This document shows positions 15,772 to 25,080 of a DNA stretch of 57,922 nucleotides, piece by piece. This stretch comes from a virus, in the IMG/VR virus record IMGVR_UViG_3300029787_000044, positions 1 to 57,922 of that record; one strand, 5' to 3'. The notes beneath the pieces were generated by a model. That model had not been told where the DNA came from. It was given only the letters and a program-made list of their open reading frames with translations, and did no database searches. Each line of letters begins with the position of its first letter. Within the stretch, counting starts at the first letter, position 1. The position numbers and the translations under genes are program-made.

Positions 15772-18700
15772 ATGGCAAGTACATACGTAAATAACCTAAG
15801 ACTAAACGAAATGGGCACAGGTGATGCCAGTGGTACTTGGGGCAACACAACTAATACAAATTTAGAGTTAATTGGAGAAGCTTTAGGATACGGCACAAGA
15901 GCTATAGCCAATGCTTCTACTGATAATATAACTATCGCAGACGGAGCATCTGATGCAGATAGATCGATGTATCTTAAACTTACTGGAGGCGGACAAGCCT
16001 GTACAGTAACTTTATTACCTAATACGGTTTCTAAAGTATGGATAATAGAAAACGCTACTTCTTATACTCTTACATTTACCGCAGGTAGTGGAGCTAATGT
16101 TGCAATAGCCGCAGGTCAAGTAAAAGCAATAGCTACTGATGGTGGTGGTTCTGGTGGAGTTGTTTACGATCTTTTTACAGATTTAGAGTTAACAGGAAAC
16201 ATTACTGCTTCTACTTCAGTAACAGCTCCTTTAATAGAAGCCTCAACTTCAGTACAAACACCTCTTATAGAATTTTCAGACGGTGATGATGCTATTACTA
16301 TTGCTGATGGCGGTGGTACTACTTTTGCAGCAGCAGCTACTTTTAGTAGTTCTATTACTGCGGCTTCACTAGACATATCTGGCGATATAGACGTAGACGG
16401 CACGACTAACCTAGATGTAGTAGATATAGATGGTGCTGTAGATATGGCTTCTACTTTAGGAGTTACTGGTGTAGTAACAGCCAACGCAGGTGTAGTAGTA
16501 GATACCATGACTTTAGATGCAGCAACGCTTACAGCTACAGGTGATTTTACTATTGACGCAGCAGGAGACATCGTTCTTGATGGAGATGGTGCGGATATTT
16601 TATTCAAAGATGCAGGAAGTTTAATTGGCTTTTTAAGTATGGCTAGTAGCAATCTTAATCTTACAAATAATGCTTCTGATGGCGATATTATATTTACTGG
16701 TAATGATGGTGGCTCTAGTGTAACAGCCCTCACCCTTGATATGTCAGCGGCAGGTGCAGCTACTTTTAACAGCACAATCAATGGTGCAGGTATATTATCT
16801 AACGCTGCTAATTTTGGTGAAGGTCTTTTAATTAGTCAAGATGCTGGTACAGGTACACTTTCATCTGCTAATAGAAATACAGGGTTTGGTTATGAAGTTT
16901 TTGATGACTTAACATCTGGTGACGATAATACAGCTTTTGGTCAACAAGCGTTAGCTGCATTAACAACAGCTGGACATAATACAGCTGTAGGCTCTAATGC
17001 ATTAGAAGCTAACACTACAGGTGCTCAAAACGTAGCAGTTGGCTCTTTAGCTTTAGACTCTGCTACAACAGCAGATAATAATGTTGCAGTTGGTTATGGT
17101 TCTTTAGGCGTAAACACTACAGGTGCTCAAAATATAGCTATAGGTTCATTTTCTTTAGATGCTAATACTACAGCATCAAACAATGTTGCTATTGGTTACG
17201 CATCTTTAGGCTCAAACACTACAGCTTCAGATAATACAGCAGTTGGCAAATTTTCTTTAACAGCAAACACTACAGGTACTCAAAACACAGTTATTGGTGC
17301 TAGTGCAGGGGTAGCTTTAACAACTGGTGGAAATAATGTTGCGGTAGGTTTTGAGGCTTTAAAAAATGAAGATGCACATGGTCTTAATACCGCAATAGGA
17401 ACTCAGGCTTTATTTACACAAAATGCAGGAGCAGATGCTTACAATGTAGGAGTTGGTTATCAAGCAGGAGCTGCAATAACCACAGGTACAAACAACACTA
17501 TTATAGGTGGTCTTGCAGGTGACGCTACTACTACAGGTGAAAGAAATACCGCAGTTGGTACCTCGTCTTTAACAACAAATACAACAGGTAGTGGAAACTC
17601 AGCTTTCGGTTATAAGTCTTTAGAAAACAGTACCACTGCTTCTAACAATACAGCTTTTGGTCAAGATACTCTTAGAGCAACTACCACTGGTGCTGAAAAT
17701 ACTGCTGTTGGTTTAGATACTTTAGACGCTAATACTACAGGAACTAGTAATGTAGCTATGGGTAATGATGCTCTAGGTGGTAACACTACTGGTAGTTATA
17801 ATATTGCAATAGGTAGAGTAGCTCTTACATCTAATACAACAGCTGATAATAATATAGCAATCGGATATAACACTTTAAATGCTAATTCAACTGGAGCTTT
17901 AAATGTTGGAATCGGCAACTATGTTTTAGACGCTAACACTACAGCTAGTAATAATGTTGGTATTGGTTACAATTCTTTATCAGCAAATACAACAGGTGCT
18001 TTTAACACCGCAGTTGGTTCTGTAACACTAGACGCTAATACCACAGCTTCAAACAATACTGGAATTGGTTATAATGCTTTAGGAGCTAACACTACAGGTG
18101 CTGCAAATACAGCTCTTGGATATAATGCTTTAGATGATAATACTACTGCTTCAAATAACGTAGCTATTGGTTCACAAGCTTTAACAGCAAATACTACAGG
18201 TACAGCTAATACTGCTGTAGGTACTCTTGCTTTACTAGCAAATACAACTGCTAATGACAATACAGCAATGGGTACAAGCTCTTTAGCTGCAAACACTACA
18301 GGTACTAGAAATACAGCATTAGGTAGAAGTGCTTTAACAGCAAACACTACAGGTGACTATAACACAGCAGTTGGAACTTTTGCTTTGGATTCAACTACAA
18401 CAGCAGATGGTAACACAGCAGTTGGATATGGTGCGATGGATGTTAATACTACAGGAGCTAATAATGTAGCTATTGGTATGCAAGCACTAGACGCTAACAC
18501 TACAGCTTCTAACAACACCGCAGTTGGTTATAACTCTTTAACAGCAAACACTACAGGTAATCTAAACATAGCTGTTGGTAATGAGTCATTAGCAACAAAT
18601 ACAGTAGGCGATAGAAACGTAGCTATAGGTTATCAAGCCTTAACAACTTTTAACCCTGCATCAAATGTTGATGCTTATAACACAGCAATGGGTCATGTAG

Positions 18701-21165
18701 CATTAAAAGCTCTGACTACAGGTACTCTTAATACAGCTATTGGTGGTCAATCTATGGAAAGTGCTACAACAGGTGGTAGTAATACTGCTATGGGCTATGG
18801 TGCTTTAAATGCTAATACAACTGCTTCAAATAACACCGCAGTTGGCAAATCTGCTTTAGGAGCAAACACCACAGGTGCTGATAATACAGCTATAGGTTTT
18901 CAAGCTTTAGATGCTAATACTACTGGTAATTACAACACTGCAGTTGGTTTAAATGCTTTATCAAGTAATACAACCGCAGATACTAATACAGCAGTTGGAT
19001 ACGCTTCTCAGTTTTTAAATACTACAGGTGCTGGAAATACCTCACAAGGTTATGTAGCACTTTATGCAAACACTACAGGTGCAGGTAATTCAGCATTTGG
19101 TAGAGGTTCTTTAGAAGCAAATACTGAAGGTGATTATAATACTGCTGTAGGAAGAACAGCTTTAGGAGCAAACACTACAGGTATTAATAATGTAGCATTA
19201 GGTACTTTTGCTTTAGACGCAAACACTACAGCTAATTCAAACATAGCAGTTGGTTATAACTCTTTGAGCAATAACACCACTGGAAATACTAATACAGCAG
19301 TGGGTACAAGTGCTTTATTTACTAATACAGTAGGTGATAGAAACGTAGCTATTGGACACCAAACTTTGTACTATACTATACCTGATTCAAATGTTGATAT
19401 GTACAATGTCGCTGTTGGTTATGAAGCTTTGTTACAAAACACTACAGGTACTAATAATGTTGCCATAGGTGGTTTAGCATTAGATGCAAACACTACCGCA
19501 AGTAATAATACCGCAGTTGGTAAATCTGCTTTAGGAGCAAATACTACAGGTACTAGAAATAACGCCTTTGGTTCTTTATCTTTAGACGCTACAACAACAG
19601 GTTCTTATAATAATGCTTTTGGTTATAGCTCTTTAAGTTCAAACACAACAGGTGCTGAAAATATTGCAGTTGGTGATAATTCTTTGTTAGACAATACAAC
19701 TGGCGACAAAAACACAGCATTAGGTACAAGTTCTTTAGCAAACAACACAACAGCAGACAACAACACAGCCGTAGGTTATTCAGCTTTAAATGCAAACACA
19801 ACTGGTGCTAATAACACTGGTATTGGTGGAAGTGCTTTAGCAGCAAACACCACCGCACATAATAATGTGGCTATGGGATATTTTGCAATGGCATTAAATA
19901 CCACAGGAACAGACAATGTAGCAATGGGTTTTGCTGCCCTAGATGCAAATACAACTGGTGATGACAATACTGCTATTGGAGATAATGCTCTTGGTGCTAA
20001 TACCACAGCAGATAGCAACACAGCAGTTGGCAGCTCTGCTTTAGGAACTAACACAACAGGTGCTGAAAATGTAGCTATGGGAACTTTTTGTTTAGAAAAT
20101 AATACGACAGGTTCTCAAAATACTGCTATTGGGCATAGAGCTTTAGATGCTAATACTACAGCAGCAAGCAACACCGCAGTAGGTTTTGCATGTTTAGGAG
20201 CAAATACTACCGCAACTAGTAACACCGCAGTTGGCAAATCTGCTTTAGGAGCAACCACAGTAGCAGGCAGTAATACAGCTGTTGGTTATAACGCACTAGA
20301 TACTAATACTACTGGAGCAAGTAATACGGCTGTTGGTGCTGAAGCTTTAGATGCTAACACTACAGCTTCTTATAATGTTGCAGTTGGTGAAGTTGCAATG
20401 CGTCTTACTACAACTGGTGCTGCTAATGTAGCGGTTGGTAGAGCTTCTTTTTATACTAATACTACAGGTAGTGACAATACAGCTGTTGGTAATGCGGCTT
20501 TATATAGTGCTACCACAGCATCAAATAATACAGCAGTTGGACATGATGCAGGATTATCAGTAACCACAGGTGCTAATAATACATTAATCGGTTCTTTAGC
20601 AGGCGATGCTATTACAGAAGGCTCAAATAACATTATGATTGGTTATCAAGCAGAAGTTGGTGCTGCTACAGGGAGCAATCAAATATGTATTGGTATTGAT
20701 ATAAATGCTGGTGGAGATAATAATTTTAGTTTTGGTAAAGCCAGTAATGTTGTTACCAACGATTTTGATGCTGATGCAGATTGGTCACGAAGTTCTGATG
20801 TTAGATTAAAAAGAAATATTGAAGATACAACATTAGGTTTAAGTTTTATTAATGATTTAAGACCTATAAAATTTCAATGGAAGCCATCTAATGAAGTCCC
20901 AGAAATAATGACTTCAGAATACAATAAAGAAAATCAAAAGAATTTAGATTATATTAATCATGGTTTTATAGCACAAGAAGTTAAAGAAGCTATAGATAAT
21001 CATGGAGATACAACTTTTGGTGGTTGGCATATTGATGAAAACGACAATGAAACTCAAAGAATTAAAAAGAATATGTTTATTATGCCTTTAATTAAGGCAG
21101 TACAAGAACTGTCTACGCAAGTAGATGAATTAAAACAAGAGTTAAAAACTCTAAAAGGAGAATAA
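15772..21165 (+). CDS. Giant tail fibre with S74 self-cleaving chaperone
   Basis: 1797 residues. Residues 1-80 are a conserved N-terminal attachment part (STYVNNLRLNEMGTGD). Residues 80-368 are beta-rich with GDITL-type strands. Residues 369-1636 hold 74 tandem units of 17 residues with consensus N-T/V-A-V-G-x-x-A-L-x-A-N-T-T-G/A, the YadA-head/Hep_Hag left-handed beta-roll pattern. The C-terminus is a peptidase S74-type intramolecular chaperone: SSDVRLKRNI gives the Ser1675-Lys1680 dyad, followed by FINDLRPIKFQW, HGFIAQEVKEAI and a closing coiled coil. Self-cleavage before Ser1675 would release about 123 residues after trimerisation. It should be the host-recognition fibre. Confidence 0.93.
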   Translation: MASTYVNNLRLNEMGTGDASGTWGNTTNTNLELIGEALGYGTRAIANASTDNITIADGASDADRSMYLKLTGGGQACTVTLLPNTVSKVWIIENATSYTLTFTAGSGANVAIAAGQVKAIATDGGGSGGVVYDLFTDLELTGNITASTSVTAPLIEASTSVQTPLIEFSDGDDAITIADGGGTTFAAAATFSSSITAASLDISGDIDVDGTTNLDVVDIDGAVDMASTLGVTGVVTANAGVVVDTMTLDAATLTATGDFTIDAAGDIVLDGDGADILFKDAGSLIGFLSMASSNLNLTNNASDGDIIFTGNDGGSSVTALTLDMSAAGAATFNSTINGAGILSNAANFGEGLLISQDAGTGTLSSANRNTGFGYEVFDDLTSGDDNTAFGQQALAALTTAGHNTAVGSNALEANTTGAQNVAVGSLALDSATTADNNVAVGYGSLGVNTTGAQNIAIGSFSLDANTTASNNVAIGYASLGSNTTASDNTAVGKFSLTANTTGTQNTVIGASAGVALTTGGNNVAVGFEALKNEDAHGLNTAIGTQALFTQNAGADAYNVGVGYQAGAAITTGTNNTIIGGLAGDATTTGERNTAVGTSSLTTNTTGSGNSAFGYKSLENSTTASNNTAFGQDTLRATTTGAENTAVGLDTLDANTTGTSNVAMGNDALGGNTTGSYNIAIGRVALTSNTTADNNIAIGYNTLNANSTGALNVGIGNYVLDANTTASNNVGIGYNSLSANTTGAFNTAVGSVTLDANTTASNNTGIGYNALGANTTGAANTALGYNALDDNTTASNNVAIGSQALTANTTGTANTAVGTLALLANTTANDNTAMGTSSLAANTTGTRNTALGRSALTANTTGDYNTAVGTFALDSTTTADGNTAVGYGAMDVNTTGANNVAIGMQALDANTTASNNTAVGYNSLTANTTGNLNIAVGNESLATNTVGDRNVAIGYQALTTFNPASNVDAYNTAMGHVALKALTTGTLNTAIGGQSMESATTGGSNTAMGYGALNANTTASNNTAVGKSALGANTTGADNTAIGFQALDANTTGNYNTAVGLNALSSNTTADTNTAVGYASQFLNTTGAGNTSQGYVALYANTTGAGNSAFGRGSLEANTEGDYNTAVGRTALGANTTGINNVALGTFALDANTTANSNIAVGYNSLSNNTTGNTNTAVGTSALFTNTVGDRNVAIGHQTLYYTIPDSNVDMYNVAVGYEALLQNTTGTNNVAIGGLALDANTTASNNTAVGKSALGANTTGTRNNAFGSLSLDATTTGSYNNAFGYSSLSSNTTGAENIAVGDNSLLDNTTGDKNTALGTSSLANNTTADNNTAVGYSALNANTTGANNTGIGGSALAANTTAHNNVAMGYFAMALNTTGTDNVAMGFAALDANTTGDDNTAIGDNALGANTTADSNTAVGSSALGTNTTGAENVAMGTFCLENNTTGSQNTAIGHRALDANTTAASNTAVGFACLGANTTATSNTAVGKSALGATTVAGSNTAVGYNALDTNTTGASNTAVGAEALDANTTASYNVAVGEVAMRLTTTGAANVAVGRASFYTNTTGSDNTAVGNAALYSATTASNNTAVGHDAGLSVTTGANNTLIGSLAGDAITEGSNNIMIGYQAEVGAATGSNQICIGIDINAGGDNNFSFGKASNVVTNDFDADADWSRSSDVRLKRNIEDTTLGLSFINDLRPIKFQWKPSNEVPEIMTSEYNKENQKNLDYINHGFIAQEVKEAIDNHGDTTFGGWHIDENDNETQRIKKNMFIMPLIKAVQELSTQVDELKQELKTLKGE
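16876..20679 (+). repeat. 74 tandem 51-base repeats inside fibre gene
   Basis: Counting by eye gives 74 in-frame units of 51 bases, except units 11 (19 residues) and 35 and 49 (21 residues each). Units 33-37 (from 18514) and 47-51 (from 19240) align with each other, including the long NVD-x-Y unit, which indicates duplication of a 14-unit block of about 726 bases. Such DNA can change length by recombination. Confidence 0.9.
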
Positions 21166-21166
21166 A

Positions 21167-21442
21167 ATGGCACAAACAGTAACAGAATGTTTAGCAGCAG
21201 GAACTGATAGCGTAAACTTAATTGATGGTGTAAAAGCTGGAAGTTGGGACGTTGAAGGAATGACACAAGCTGAAATAAACGAGATGGTTCAAAGAAACGT
21301 AGACCACTTATCTACAATCTTACTATACGAACCAGTTGATTCTGATGATGACACTCCAGATGTAAAAGGTGCAGCAAGCAGTAAAAAAACTACTCACGTT
21401 GCAGCAGTTACAACTGGTACTGATTACATCGCAGCAAATTAA
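21167..21442 (+). CDS. Small protein after fibre gene, unknown
   Basis: 91 residues, one base after the fibre stop. It starts MAQTVTECLAAGTDSVNLI and has a helix (TQAEINEMVQRNVDHLSTILL) and a flexible tail with KKTTHVAAVTTG. It may be a fibre assembly helper or minor tail protein; no family is recognised. Confidence 0.7.
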   Translation: MAQTVTECLAAGTDSVNLIDGVKAGSWDVEGMTQAEINEMVQRNVDHLSTILLYEPVDSDDDTPDVKGAASSKKTTHVAAVTTGTDYIAAN

Positions 21443-21520
21443 TTTAATAAGTGTAACAATCACAGCTGACCTAAGGGTTGAGGTGTGCAAACTCAAACTA
21501 AACCTGAGGAGGTAAATTAA

Positions 21521-21769
21521 ATGAGTAATAAAGAAGAAGATAATAAAGCAGTAATCGGGGATAAAGAAATTTTAGAGTCAGAAATGACAGAACAACAAAA
21601 ATATCTTGCTAACCAAATAACTGATTTAAGAAATAAAGAAGCTAAATTAAAATTTGATTTAGATCAAATAGTAGCCGCTTTAAATGTTTTTCAAAATACC
21701 TTTATAGCTTCGACGCAAGAAGTTGCAGATGAAGTATTAACCGAAAAAGATAAGGGAGATAAAGAATGA
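21521..21769 (+). CDS. Small coiled-coil protein
   Basis: 82 residues. A charged N-terminus, then a long helix (EQQKYLANQITDLRNKEAKL) with heptad-like spacing. GAGGAGG gives a strong ribosome binding site. The intergenic 21443-21520 holds TGTAACAATCA (late-motif-like), CTGACCTA as in the 11571-11655 leader, and a TTGAG/CTCAA hairpin, so this gene probably has its own late leader. It overlaps the next gene by four bases. Confidence 0.7.
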   Translation: MSNKEEDNKAVIGDKEILESEMTEQQKYLANQITDLRNKEAKLKFDLDQIVAALNVFQNTFIASTQEVADEVLTEKDKGDKE

Positions 21770-21921
21770 TAGAATTAGTAATGTGGATTACCACAATAAT
21801 CGCGGTTGCTTCACTAATAGCCGCTTCAACACCAACACCGAAAGATGACAAATGGATTGGTAAATTTTATAAATTTATTGATTTATTAGCCTTAAACATA
21901 GGTAAAGCCAAAGATAAGTAA
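21766..21921 (+). CDS. Small one-span membrane protein
   Basis: 51 residues. One membrane segment (WITTIIAVASLIAAS), then TPTPKDDKWIGKFYKFIDLLALNIGKAK. The TPTPKDD...NIGKAK pattern is common in small proteins of marine phages. It overlaps the genes on both sides by a few bases. A holin-like or tail-associated role is possible; nothing decides it. Confidence 0.75.
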   Translation: MIELVMWITTIIAVASLIAASTPTPKDDKWIGKFYKFIDLLALNIGKAKDK

Positions 21922-22103
21922 TGGTCACGGTAAAGGATGCTTTAGCAGAACTTAACGCACATGAAAGAGAGTGCGCTATTCGATACGAATATATTGAAAA
22001 ACGTCTCGATGAGGGTTCTGCTAAATTTAAAAGATTAGAAATGTTGTTATGGGGGGTTTATCCATTTATACTAGGTTCTATAGTTTTTGCTGCCTTTATC
22101 TAG
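21921..22103 (+). CDS. Small XhlA/holin-like membrane protein
   Basis: 60 residues: a charged helix (ECAIRYEYIEKRLDEGSAKF) followed by one C-terminal membrane segment (LLWGVYPFILGSIVFAAFI). This layout resembles haemolysin XhlA-type proteins found in phage lysis cassettes. It is coupled to the previous small membrane protein by a one-base overlap. The lysozyme lies two genes further on. Confidence 0.65.
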   Translation: MVTVKDALAELNAHERECAIRYEYIEKRLDEGSAKFKRLEMLLWGVYPFILGSIVFAAFI

Positions 22104-22112
22104 GAGAGAACA

Positions 22113-24005
22113 GTGCCTTTACAAAAATTTGTTTTTAGACCAGGAATAAACAAAGAATCGACAGCTTACGCTAATGAAGGAGGTTGGTTTGATTCTAATT
22201 TAGTGCGTTTTCGTAAAGGTTTGCCTGAAAAAATAGGGGGTTGGACTAAAGCTACTGGAACTACTTTTAAATCTACAGGACGAGCAATGCATGCTTGGAC
22301 GGATAACGATGGAACTAGATTAATCGGTTTAGGTACAACTTGGAAATACTATGCGGTAGAAGGACAAGTTTATTACGATGTAACACCTATTCGAGCAACG
22401 ACAACTGACGGAATTACTTTTGCTGCTACTGACGGCAGTTCAACTATAACAGCTACTGACAGTAATCATCAAGTTGTTCTTAATGACTTTGTTACAATAA
22501 GCGGAGCAGTTAGTTTAGGCGGGCTTGTTACGGCTGCTGTATTAAATCAAGAATATCAAGTAACTTCAGTACCCACCGCAAATACTTTTACTTTTACAGC
22601 TAAAGATACTAGTGATAACACAGTTACTGCTAATTCTAGCGATTCAGGTAATGGTGGGTCTAGTGCAGATGCTGCATATCAAATAAATGTGGGTTTAGAT
22701 GTTTACGTGCCGTCCACAGGGTGGGGTTCTGATTATTGGGGTTCAGGAACTTGGGGCAGTGTTTCTGCTTTAGGAGCTAATAATCAATTACGTATTTGGT
22801 CACATGATAACTTCGGTGAAGATTTAATTATGAATGTTCGCGGAGCAGGTGTTTATTATCACGACGTAGGGGGAGGAGTTTCTAATAGAGCAGTGGCTCT
22901 TTCTGCACTTACTGATTCTAATTTAGCTCCTACCGTAGCCTTACAAGTTTTAGTTTCTGATATAGATAGACATGTTATTTGTTTTGGAGCAGATCCAATA
23001 AGTGCTTCAGGAGTGACTAGAACAAACGTAGTTGATCCGATGTTTATAGCTTGGAGTGATCAAGAAAATGCAGAACAATGGGAACCTTTACCGACTAACA
23101 CGGCAGGATCTTTTAGACTTTCAGCAGGATCTTCAATTATAGGAGCTCTTAGAGCAAGACAAGAAACTTTAGTTTGGACAGATACTTCATTATATTCAAT
23201 GTCTTTTGTAGGACAACCATTTACTTTTGCAGTTAATTTAGTTAATGAAGGAGTTGGGTTAGTTGGACCTAATGCTATGATAAACACCCCTAAAGGAGTG
23301 TTTTGGATGGATAAAAAAGGTTTTTATTCTTACACAGGTCAAATACAACAAATGCCTTGCACCGTTGATGAGTATGTTTTTACTGATATAAACCAAACAC
23401 AAAGTTATCAAATATTTGCTTTTCTAAATAAAGCTTTCGATGAGGTAGGTTGGTTTTATTGTTCAGGAACAAACAACGTTATTGATAAATATGTTACTTA
23501 TAATTACGAAGAAAATGTTTGGATGATTGGAGAACTTTCTAGAACTTGTTGGTTAGATGAAGGAGTTTTTCCTGATCCTAAAGCTACCTCATCTACAAAC
23601 GATGTAGGTTATTTATATAATCATGAAACAGGAGACGATAACGATGGCACCGCGATGACTAATGTGTTTATAGAGTCTAGTGACTTTGATCTTGATCCTG
23701 CAGGGGAAGATTTCCAGTCCATAAGTAGAATAATCCCCGACATTAAATTCACAGGAGACGCTAGTTTAGGCAGTGAGGGTCAAAAAGTAGACATAGTTTT
23801 AAAAAGAAGAAATTTTCCTGGAGAGGAATTAACTACCGCAGTAACAAGTTCTTGTACTTCAGTTACTACTAAAATAGATACAAGAGTAAGGGGAAGACAA
23901 GCAGTTTTACGTATTCAATCTAACGATGATAACACCAACGTTATAGGTACATCGTTCAGAATAGGAGCTATGCGTATGGATGTAAAGCCTGATGGAAAAA
24001 GATAA
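22113..24005 (+). CDS. P22 gp10-like tail hub/DNA-stabilising protein
   Basis: 630 residues, GTG start with AGGAGAGA upstream. The N-terminus (LQKFVFRPGINKESTAYAN) and RFRKGLPEKIGGW are typical of a large structural protein present in most marine podovirus-like phages. A middle part with MINTPKGVFWMDKKGFYSYT and a closing beta part (RQAVLRIQSNDD) recall the beta-propeller and C-terminal barrel of P22 gp10. This would close the tail tube below the gp4-like protein. The likeness to gp10 is architectural and by memory. Confidence 0.7.
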   Translation: MPLQKFVFRPGINKESTAYANEGGWFDSNLVRFRKGLPEKIGGWTKATGTTFKSTGRAMHAWTDNDGTRLIGLGTTWKYYAVEGQVYYDVTPIRATTTDGITFAATDGSSTITATDSNHQVVLNDFVTISGAVSLGGLVTAAVLNQEYQVTSVPTANTFTFTAKDTSDNTVTANSSDSGNGGSSADAAYQINVGLDVYVPSTGWGSDYWGSGTWGSVSALGANNQLRIWSHDNFGEDLIMNVRGAGVYYHDVGGGVSNRAVALSALTDSNLAPTVALQVLVSDIDRHVICFGADPISASGVTRTNVVDPMFIAWSDQENAEQWEPLPTNTAGSFRLSAGSSIIGALRARQETLVWTDTSLYSMSFVGQPFTFAVNLVNEGVGLVGPNAMINTPKGVFWMDKKGFYSYTGQIQQMPCTVDEYVFTDINQTQSYQIFAFLNKAFDEVGWFYCSGTNNVIDKYVTYNYEENVWMIGELSRTCWLDEGVFPDPKATSSTNDVGYLYNHETGDDNDGTAMTNVFIESSDFDLDPAGEDFQSISRIIPDIKFTGDASLGSEGQKVDIVLKRRNFPGEELTTAVTSSCTSVTTKIDTRVRGRQAVLRIQSNDDNTNVIGTSFRIGAMRMDVKPDGKR

Positions 24006-24346
24006 TGGCTAAACTATTAGAAACGAAACTGCCTTACGCTGTTTCGCCTGTTACTTCAGTTACTGCAGCTTTGTTGTTTAATCGTTTAGTAAGGATTTTA
24101 GAATTAAGTCTAGGTCGGGTAGATATTGGAGCGACAATAAATGTTAATGAAACACAAAGAAACATAAACCAATTCAATAAAGGCGATGTTATTTGGAATT
24201 TATCCACACAACAGCTACAATTATGGACAGGAGAACAATGGGTAGATATCTATCAAGGTTCCGAAAAAGGAGTAGAGGGGGTTACAGCATTAGGAAATGT
24301 CTCAATTTCTACAGGTGGTTCAACAACAATAATATTAGGAGAGTAA
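24005..24346 (+). CDS. Small virion-region protein
   Basis: 113 residues overlapping the previous stop by one base. Helical first part (VTAALLFNRLVRILELSLG), then a beta part with NQFNKGDVIWNLSTQQLQLW that resembles the small carbohydrate-contact beta modules of tail proteins. The function is unknown. Confidence 0.7.
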   Translation: MAKLLETKLPYAVSPVTSVTAALLFNRLVRILELSLGRVDIGATINVNETQRNINQFNKGDVIWNLSTQQLQLWTGEQWVDIYQGSEKGVEGVTALGNVSISTGGSTTIILGE

Positions 24347-24348
24347 GT

Positions 24349-24795
24349 ATGAACATAGATAAACTTAGAGAAGAATTAACATTTGACGAAGGATGTATTA
24401 ATAAAATATATCTTGATCATTTAGATTACCCTACTTTTGGAATAGGTCATTTAGTATTAAAATCTGATCCAGAACATGGGAAAGACATAGGAACTCCTGT
24501 TTCAGAAAAAAGAATAAAAGAATGTTTCGAAAAAGACATACAAAATGTTATAAATGATTTAGATAGAAATATGACATGGTGGAAAGATTTACCAGAAGAT
24601 TTACAAAGAGTTATGGCTAATATGTGTTTTAACTTAGGTATAACTAGGTTATTAAAATTTAAAAAGTTTTTAAGTGCGATGGAAGAACATAAATGGGATA
24701 AAGCCGCAGTTGAAATGTTAGATAGTCGTTGGGCTATACAAGTAGGTCCAAGAGCTATAAGATTGAAAGATAGAGTATTAAAACAAGGAGACTAA
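24349..24795 (+). CDS. Endolysin, T4-type lysozyme (GH24)
   Basis: 148 residues from ATG 24349, with TTAGGAGAG upstream; the frame is open further 5' but lacks a better start. The T4 lysozyme catalytic triad is intact: Glu14 in TFDEGC, Asp23 in KIYLDH, and Thr29 in YPTFGIGHL. The later helices (MANMCFNLGITRLLKFKKF, DSRWAIQVGPRA) match the family. It cleaves the N-acetylmuramic acid-N-acetylglucosamine bond of peptidoglycan. No signal sequence is present, so it needs a holin (candidate 25757-26149). Confidence 0.93.
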   Translation: MNIDKLREELTFDEGCINKIYLDHLDYPTFGIGHLVLKSDPEHGKDIGTPVSEKRIKECFEKDIQNVINDLDRNMTWWKDLPEDLQRVMANMCFNLGITRLLKFKKFLSAMEEHKWDKAAVEMLDSRWAIQVGPRAIRLKDRVLKQGD

Positions 24796-24796
24796 A

Positions 24797-24892
24797 ATGC
24801 CACACGGACCAGGATCATACGGAACTACAAGAGGCAGACCGCCTAAAAAGAAGATGAAGAAGATAAAGAAAAAGAAAAAGACAAAGAAATAA
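24797..24892 (+). CDS. Tiny lysine-rich protein
   Basis: 31 residues: MPHGPGSYGTTRGRPPKKK followed by a run of lysines. It has a one-base overlap with the next gene and an AAGGAGA ribosome binding site inside the lysozyme end. Short K-rich proteins with this start recur in marine phages, which argues against a chance frame. A DNA- or RNA-binding or virion-internal role is possible. Confidence 0.65.
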   Translation: MPHGPGSYGTTRGRPPKKKMKKIKKKKKTKK

Positions 24893-25080
24893 TGCCAGCA
24901 AAAAAGAAAACACATAAAACTAAAGACGGCAGAACCGCTAGAAAAGGTCTTTATTACTATATAAATAAAAAGAAAAAAGAAGGCAGAAAGCCTCGTAAAA
25001 AAGGAGCTAAAGGTGCCCCTACAAGGGAGGCTTTTATACGTTCTGCTAAAACAGCAAAAAAACCTAAAAAGAAAAAATAA
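24892..25080 (+). CDS. Small basic protein (GLYYYINKKKK type)
   Basis: 62 residues, about half Lys or Arg. The core RKGLYYYINKKKKEG and APTREAFIRSAKTAKK resemble a family of very small basic phage proteins of unknown function. It is coupled by one-base overlaps to both neighbours. Confidence 0.75.
   Translation: MPAKKKTHKTKDGRTARKGLYYYINKKKKEGRKPRKKGAKGAPTREAFIRSAKTAKKPKKKK

Noticed and set aside
16164-20633. Several minus-strand open frames opposite the fibre gene
   Set aside because: They arise from the repeat codon pattern (GCT/AAT/ACA) and have no ribosome binding sites or promoters.
16876-20679. Regular 51-base repeats, considered as a CRISPR-like array
   Set aside because: Units are in frame, imperfect, contiguous without spacers, and code YadA-head-type repeats in the fibre protein.
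24193-24348. Extended N-terminus of the lysozyme frame
   Set aside because: It would overlap the previous gene by over 150 bases; ATG 24349 has a good ribosome binding site and aligns with the T4 lysozyme start.
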